Assembly: GCA_027346035.1 (NCBI GenBank)
Contig: DAIESZ010000127.1
Coordinates: 1-6,882, forward strand
DNA: 6,882 bases
Origin: Propionibacteriaceae bacterium
Lineage (GTDB): Bacteria > Actinomycetota > Actinomycetes > Propionibacteriales > Propionibacteriaceae
Direction of reading: 5' to 3'
Part shown: piece after piece, positions 4,511 through 6,882 of the stretch
Position numbering within the stretch: position 1 is the first letter of the stretch
Layout: each line of letters begins with the position of its first letter
Position numbers and translations under genes: made by a program
Notes under the pieces: model-generated
The model's input: only the letters and a program-made list of their open reading frames with translations
Databases searched by the model: none
What the model was told of the DNA's origin: nothing

Positions 4511-5207
4511 GGTCTCGACGGCGCAGGACGGCGGGCAGTTCGGCGAGCGAGGCGATCACCTGCACCCGGGGGTCCAAGGCGCCCTGGGGTGCCCGGCCGT
4601 CCGGCTCGGCGCCTGGCCGGTCCAGCCAGACGCCGGTCAGCCCCGCCTGGACGGCGCCGAGGGCGTCGGCGCCGTACCGGTCCCCGACGTGCACCACGGA
4701 CGCCGGCGGCAGGCCCAGCCGCTCGCACAGCCCCCGGAACGTCGCCTCCGCCGGCTTGGCCGCGCCCACGTCGTCCACGCCCCAGGCCCCGACGAGCACC
4801 TCGGCCAGGCCCACGGCCTCGATCTTGCGCCGGGTGTACGCGCCGGAGACGTTCGAGAACGCCGCGAGCGACAGCCCGGCCAGCGCGTCCAGCGTCGCCG
4901 GGACGTCGTCGAACAGCCGCCAGGACGCCTCGAAGTGGCGGAGGTACCCGGCGAACCAGTCGTCGGCCGCGGCCGCGTCGAGCGGCTCCCCCGTGAACGC
5001 GCGGACGCGCTCGCGGCGCTGCTCCTCGAAGCTCAGCTCGCCGTCCAGGTAGCGGCGGAAGTGGACGTCCTCCGCAGCGAGCCACCGGTCCCAGGTGTCG
5101 CCGTCCGCCGGTAGCCCGAGCGCGACCGCGTACCGCGCAAACCCCTCCCGGCGAGCCCGGTCGTAGTCGATCAGGGTCCCGTCGACGTCGAACACCACGG
5201 CCGCCAC
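4500..5207 (-). CDS. HAD-superfamily (subfamily IA) hydrolase
   Basis: This 235-residue phosphatase-like protein has all four HAD motifs. Motif I is FDVDGTL (6-12; nucleophile Asp7, general acid Asp9), motif II is AFSNVSG (116-122; Ser118), motif III is Lys151 in GAAKPAEATF, and motif IV is VVHVGDRYGADALGA (171-185; Asp176, Asp181). Residues 15-95 form the helical cap expected of subfamily IA. Such enzymes hydrolyse small phosphorylated metabolites, and the substrate cannot be read from sequence. I chose GTG at 5207 because GGGGGG lies 7 nt upstream and the protein then starts directly before motif I; GTG at 5222 would add five residues but has no ribosome site. The stop lies inside a palindromic repeat, so the protein ends Leu-Ser-Gly exactly as GluRS does. 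The gene follows gltX by 52 bp and is probably co-transcribed with it. Confidence 0.9.
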   Translation of the reverse strand: MAAVVFDVDGTLIDYDRARREGFARYAVALGLPADGDTWDRWLAAEDVHFRRYLDGELSFEEQRRERVRAFTGEPLDAAAADDWFAGYLRHFEASWRLFDDVPATLDALAGLSLAAFSNVSGAYTRRKIEAVGLAEVLVGAWGVDDVGAAKPAEATFRGLCERLGLPPASVVHVGDRYGADALGAVQAGLTGVWLDRPGAEPDGRAPQGALDPRVQVIASLAELPAVLRRRDLSG

Positions 5208-5228
5208 GGACACGCCCCCCACGCTAGT

Positions 5229-5270
5229 TGTCAGGGTCAGGACGACGTATGGACCGTCGTCACCCTGACA
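5229..5270. repeat. Gene-end palindrome, copy B (3' end of gltX)
   Basis: This 42-bp element differs from copy A at three positions (5238, 5245, 5251). Three stem mismatches leave 14 of 17 pairs. It supplies Ser-Gly and the TGA stop of gltX and fills most of the gap to the HAD gene. All three differences from copy A fall outside the coding arm (5254-5270), which is identical in the two copies. Confidence 0.85.
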
Positions 5271-6738
5271 GCTTGGAGAGGGCGGAGCGCAGGCGGGACA
5301 GCGAGGACTCCCGGCCGAGCAGCTCCATCGACTCGAACAGCGGGGGTGACACCCGGCGCCCGGTCACCGCCACCCGCACCGGGGTGAACGCGGTCTTCGG
5401 CTTCAGCCCCAGCCCGTCGACCAGGGAGACCCGCAGCGCGCCCTCGATGTCGGCCGCCGTCCAGTGCTCGAACTGCACGAGCGCGTCGTACGCGACCGAC
5501 AGGGTGGCGGCCGCGTCGTCCGGCAGCGCAGCGACCGACGCGCCCTCCAGCTCGAGCGCGGCGTCGTCGACGAACAGGAACCCGAGCATCCCCACCGCCT
5601 CGGACAGCACGGTCATCCGGGTCTGCACAAGCGGGACGGCGGCCCGCAGCAGGTCCCGCTGCGCGTCGGTGGGCTCGGCCGGCAGTACCCCGGCGCCCTG
5701 CAGGAACGGCACGATCCGCGCGGCCAGGTCGTCCGGGTCGAGCATCCGCACGTGCTCGGCGTTGATCGCCTGGCACTTCTTCAGGTCGAACCGCGCCGGG
5801 TTCGCGCTCACCCGGTCGAGGTCGAACGCCGCTGCCATCTCCGGCATCGAGAACAGCTCGACGTCGTCGCCCATCGACCAGCCCAGCAGCGCCAGGTAGT
5901 TGAGCAGACCCTCCGGCAGGTAGCCCTCGGTGCGGTAGAGGTTGAGCGAGGACTGCGGGTCGCGCTTGGACAGCTTCTTGTTGCCCTCGCCCATGACGTA
6001 GGGCAGGTGCCCGAACATCGGCGTGGTGCCGTCGGTGACGCCGATCGCGGCCAGCGCCTCGTACATGAACAGCTGCCGCGGCGTCGAGGAGAGCAGGTCC
6101 TCCCCGCGCAGCACGTGGGTGATGTGCATGAGCGCGTCGTCCACCGGGTTGACCAGCGTGTACAGCGGCTCGCCGTTGCCGCGGACGATGACGTAGTCGG
6201 GCACGTGCTCGTTCGCGAAGGTGATCGGGCCGCGGACCAGGTCGTCCCAGGTCCAGTCCCGGTCCGGCATCCGCATCCGCAGCACCGGCGCCCGGCCCTC
6301 GGCGCGGAACGCCTCGCGCTGCTCGGGGGTCAGCTCGCGGTCGGCGTTGTCGTAGCCGAGCTTGGGGTCCTCGCCGCGAGCCCGGCGCCGCGCCTCGACC
6401 TCCTCCGGGGTGGAGAACGACTCGTAGGCGAAGCCCGCCTCGACCAGCCGGCGGGCGACGTCGGCGTACACGTCGAGCCGCTGCGACTGCCGGTACGGCG
6501 CGTACGGCCCTCCGACCTCGGGGCCCTCGTCCCAGTCCAGGCCGAGCCAGGCCAGCGCGTCGAGCAGCTGGCGGTAGCTCTCCTCGGTGTCGCGCGACGA
6601 GTCGGTGTCCTCGATCCGGAACACGAAGGTGCCGCCGGTGTGCCGGGCGTAGGCCCAGTTGAACAGCGCGGTGCGCACCATTCCGACGTGCGGGTTGCCC
6701 GTCGGCGACGGGCAGAACCGGACCCGGACGTCGCTCAC
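5260..6738 (-). CDS. gltX: Glutamyl-tRNA synthetase
   Basis: This 492-residue class Ib synthetase attaches glutamate to tRNA-Glu in the cytoplasm. The Rossmann-fold signature [14 protein letters not shown] (7-20) carries HVGM in place of HIGH. RIEDTD (41-46) and [13 protein letters not shown] (210-222) are typical, and the KMSKS-like loop is KLSKR (255-259). The C-terminal helical part recognises the anticodon. Residues near 103-130 lack the Cys ligands of the zinc site found in E. coli GluRS. Actinobacterial GluRS is generally non-discriminating, also charging tRNA-Gln for later amidation by GatCAB, which fits the tRNA-Gln and tRNA-Glu genes just downstream; sequence alone does not prove this. 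The GTG start overlaps the upstream TGA by 4 bp, indicating translational coupling, and there is no separate ribosome site. The last codons and stop come from palindrome copy B. Confidence 0.97.
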   Translation of the reverse strand: MSDVRVRFCPSPTGNPHVGMVRTALFNWAYARHTGGTFVFRIEDTDSSRDTEESYRQLLDALAWLGLDWDEGPEVGGPYAPYRQSQRLDVYADVARRLVEAGFAYESFSTPEEVEARRRARGEDPKLGYDNADRELTPEQREAFRAEGRAPVLRMRMPDRDWTWDDLVRGPITFANEHVPDYVIVRGNGEPLYTLVNPVDDALMHITHVLRGEDLLSSTPRQLFMYEALAAIGVTDGTTPMFGHLPYVMGEGNKKLSKRDPQSSLNLYRTEGYLPEGLLNYLALLGWSMGDDVELFSMPEMAAAFDLDRVSANPARFDLKKCQAINAEHVRMLDPDDLAARIVPFLQGAGVLPAEPTDAQRDLLRAAVPLVQTRMTVLSEAVGMLGFLFVDDAALELEGASVAALPDDAAATLSVAYDALVQFEHWTAADIEGALRVSLVDGLGLKPKTAFTPVRVAVTGRRVSPPLFESMELLGRESSLSRLRSALSKLSG

Positions 6739-6882
6739 CCCGTCACCACCGGGTTGGTCAGGGTGCCGATCCGCTCGATGGACACGCTGACCTTCTCGCC
6801 GTCGTGCAGCGGGCCGACACCGGCGGGCGTGCCGGTCAGGATGACGTCGCCGGGCAGCAGGGTCATCACCGCGCTCACGTAG
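6735..6882 (-). CDS. Fumarylacetoacetate hydrolase-family protein, C-terminal part
   Basis: Only the last 49 codons are inside the window. They read [20 protein letters not shown], then [19 protein letters not shown], ending NPVV-Thr-Gly. [13 protein letters not shown] is the characteristic C-terminal signature of the FAH superfamily, which includes fumarylacetoacetase, 2-hydroxyhepta-2,4-diene-1,7-dioate isomerase, and acylpyruvate hydrolase or oxaloacetate decarboxylase types. The metal-binding acids and catalytic region are upstream of the visible part, so the activity cannot be specified. The stop overlaps the gltX GTG by 4 bp, so the two genes form one operon with coupled translation. 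Confidence 0.92.
   Translation of the reverse strand, partial: YVSAVMTLLPGDVILTGTPAGVGPLHDGEKVSVSIERIGTLTNPVVTG

Noticed and set aside
5464..6882. Long forward open frame (472 codons) opposite gltX
   Set aside because: It is antisense to a clear GluRS and encodes arginine-, valine- and glutamine-rich sequence with no motif. Long antisense frames are expected at this GC content.
1..6882. CRISPR arrays, rRNA genes, riboswitches
   Set aside because: No regularly spaced repeats, rRNA sequence or recognisable riboswitch core was seen. The only repeated element is the palindrome pair.

Overview
The window is uniformly very GC-rich, with strong G/C preference at third codon positions, frequent GTG starts and at least one apparently leaderless gene. 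Together with the typical gltX / HAD phosphatase / tRNA-Gln / tRNA-Glu cluster, this points to the chromosome of a high-GC actinobacterium. The sequence alone does not give the genus.

Left part (1-1946): a metal(loid)-responsive module. A leftward ArsI/CadI-type vicinal-oxygen-chelate gene, cut by the window start, faces away from a rightward ArsR-type repressor gene. The roughly 100 bp between them holds two 20-bp palindromes in mirror-image arrangement, which look like paired ArsR operators over overlapping divergent promoters. Downstream of arsR is a NifS/IscS-type cysteine desulfurase. A 17-codon reading frame with a near-perfect ribosome binding site precedes it, in the same frame and closed by one UGA. 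No arsenite efflux pump or arsenate reductase is visible in the window.

Middle part (1992-4148): three leftward genes and a relic. A PadR-type repressor gene has a leaderless-looking promoter overlapped by an inverted repeat. It is followed by a four-helix membrane protein with an N-terminal HAAS-like region. The two genes meet at a run of ten C (coding strand) that puts the natural overlapping GTG start out of frame with the rest of the membrane protein. Upstream lies a single-pass membrane protein with an outer NTF2/SnoaL-like domain. Between that gene and the tRNAs is a short decayed piece of an IS110-type transposase.

Right part (4149-6882): a leftward housekeeping block. In transcription order it holds the end of a fumarylacetoacetate hydrolase-family gene, gltX overlapping it by 4 bp, a HAD-family phosphatase gene, tRNA-Gln(CUG) and tRNA-Glu(CUC), then a strong 13-bp hairpin terminator. 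GluRS and its tRNA-Glu substrate are encoded side by side. If this GluRS is non-discriminating, as is usual in actinobacteria, tRNA-Gln is a substrate too. Two nearly identical 42-bp palindromes lie at the 3' ends of gltX and of the HAD gene, and both supply the last codons (Leu-Ser-Gly) and the stop codon of their gene.

The clearest unusual features are the gene-end palindrome pair, the mirrored operator pair, the C10 tract at the PadR/HAAS junction and the in-frame UGA ahead of the cysteine desulfurase.
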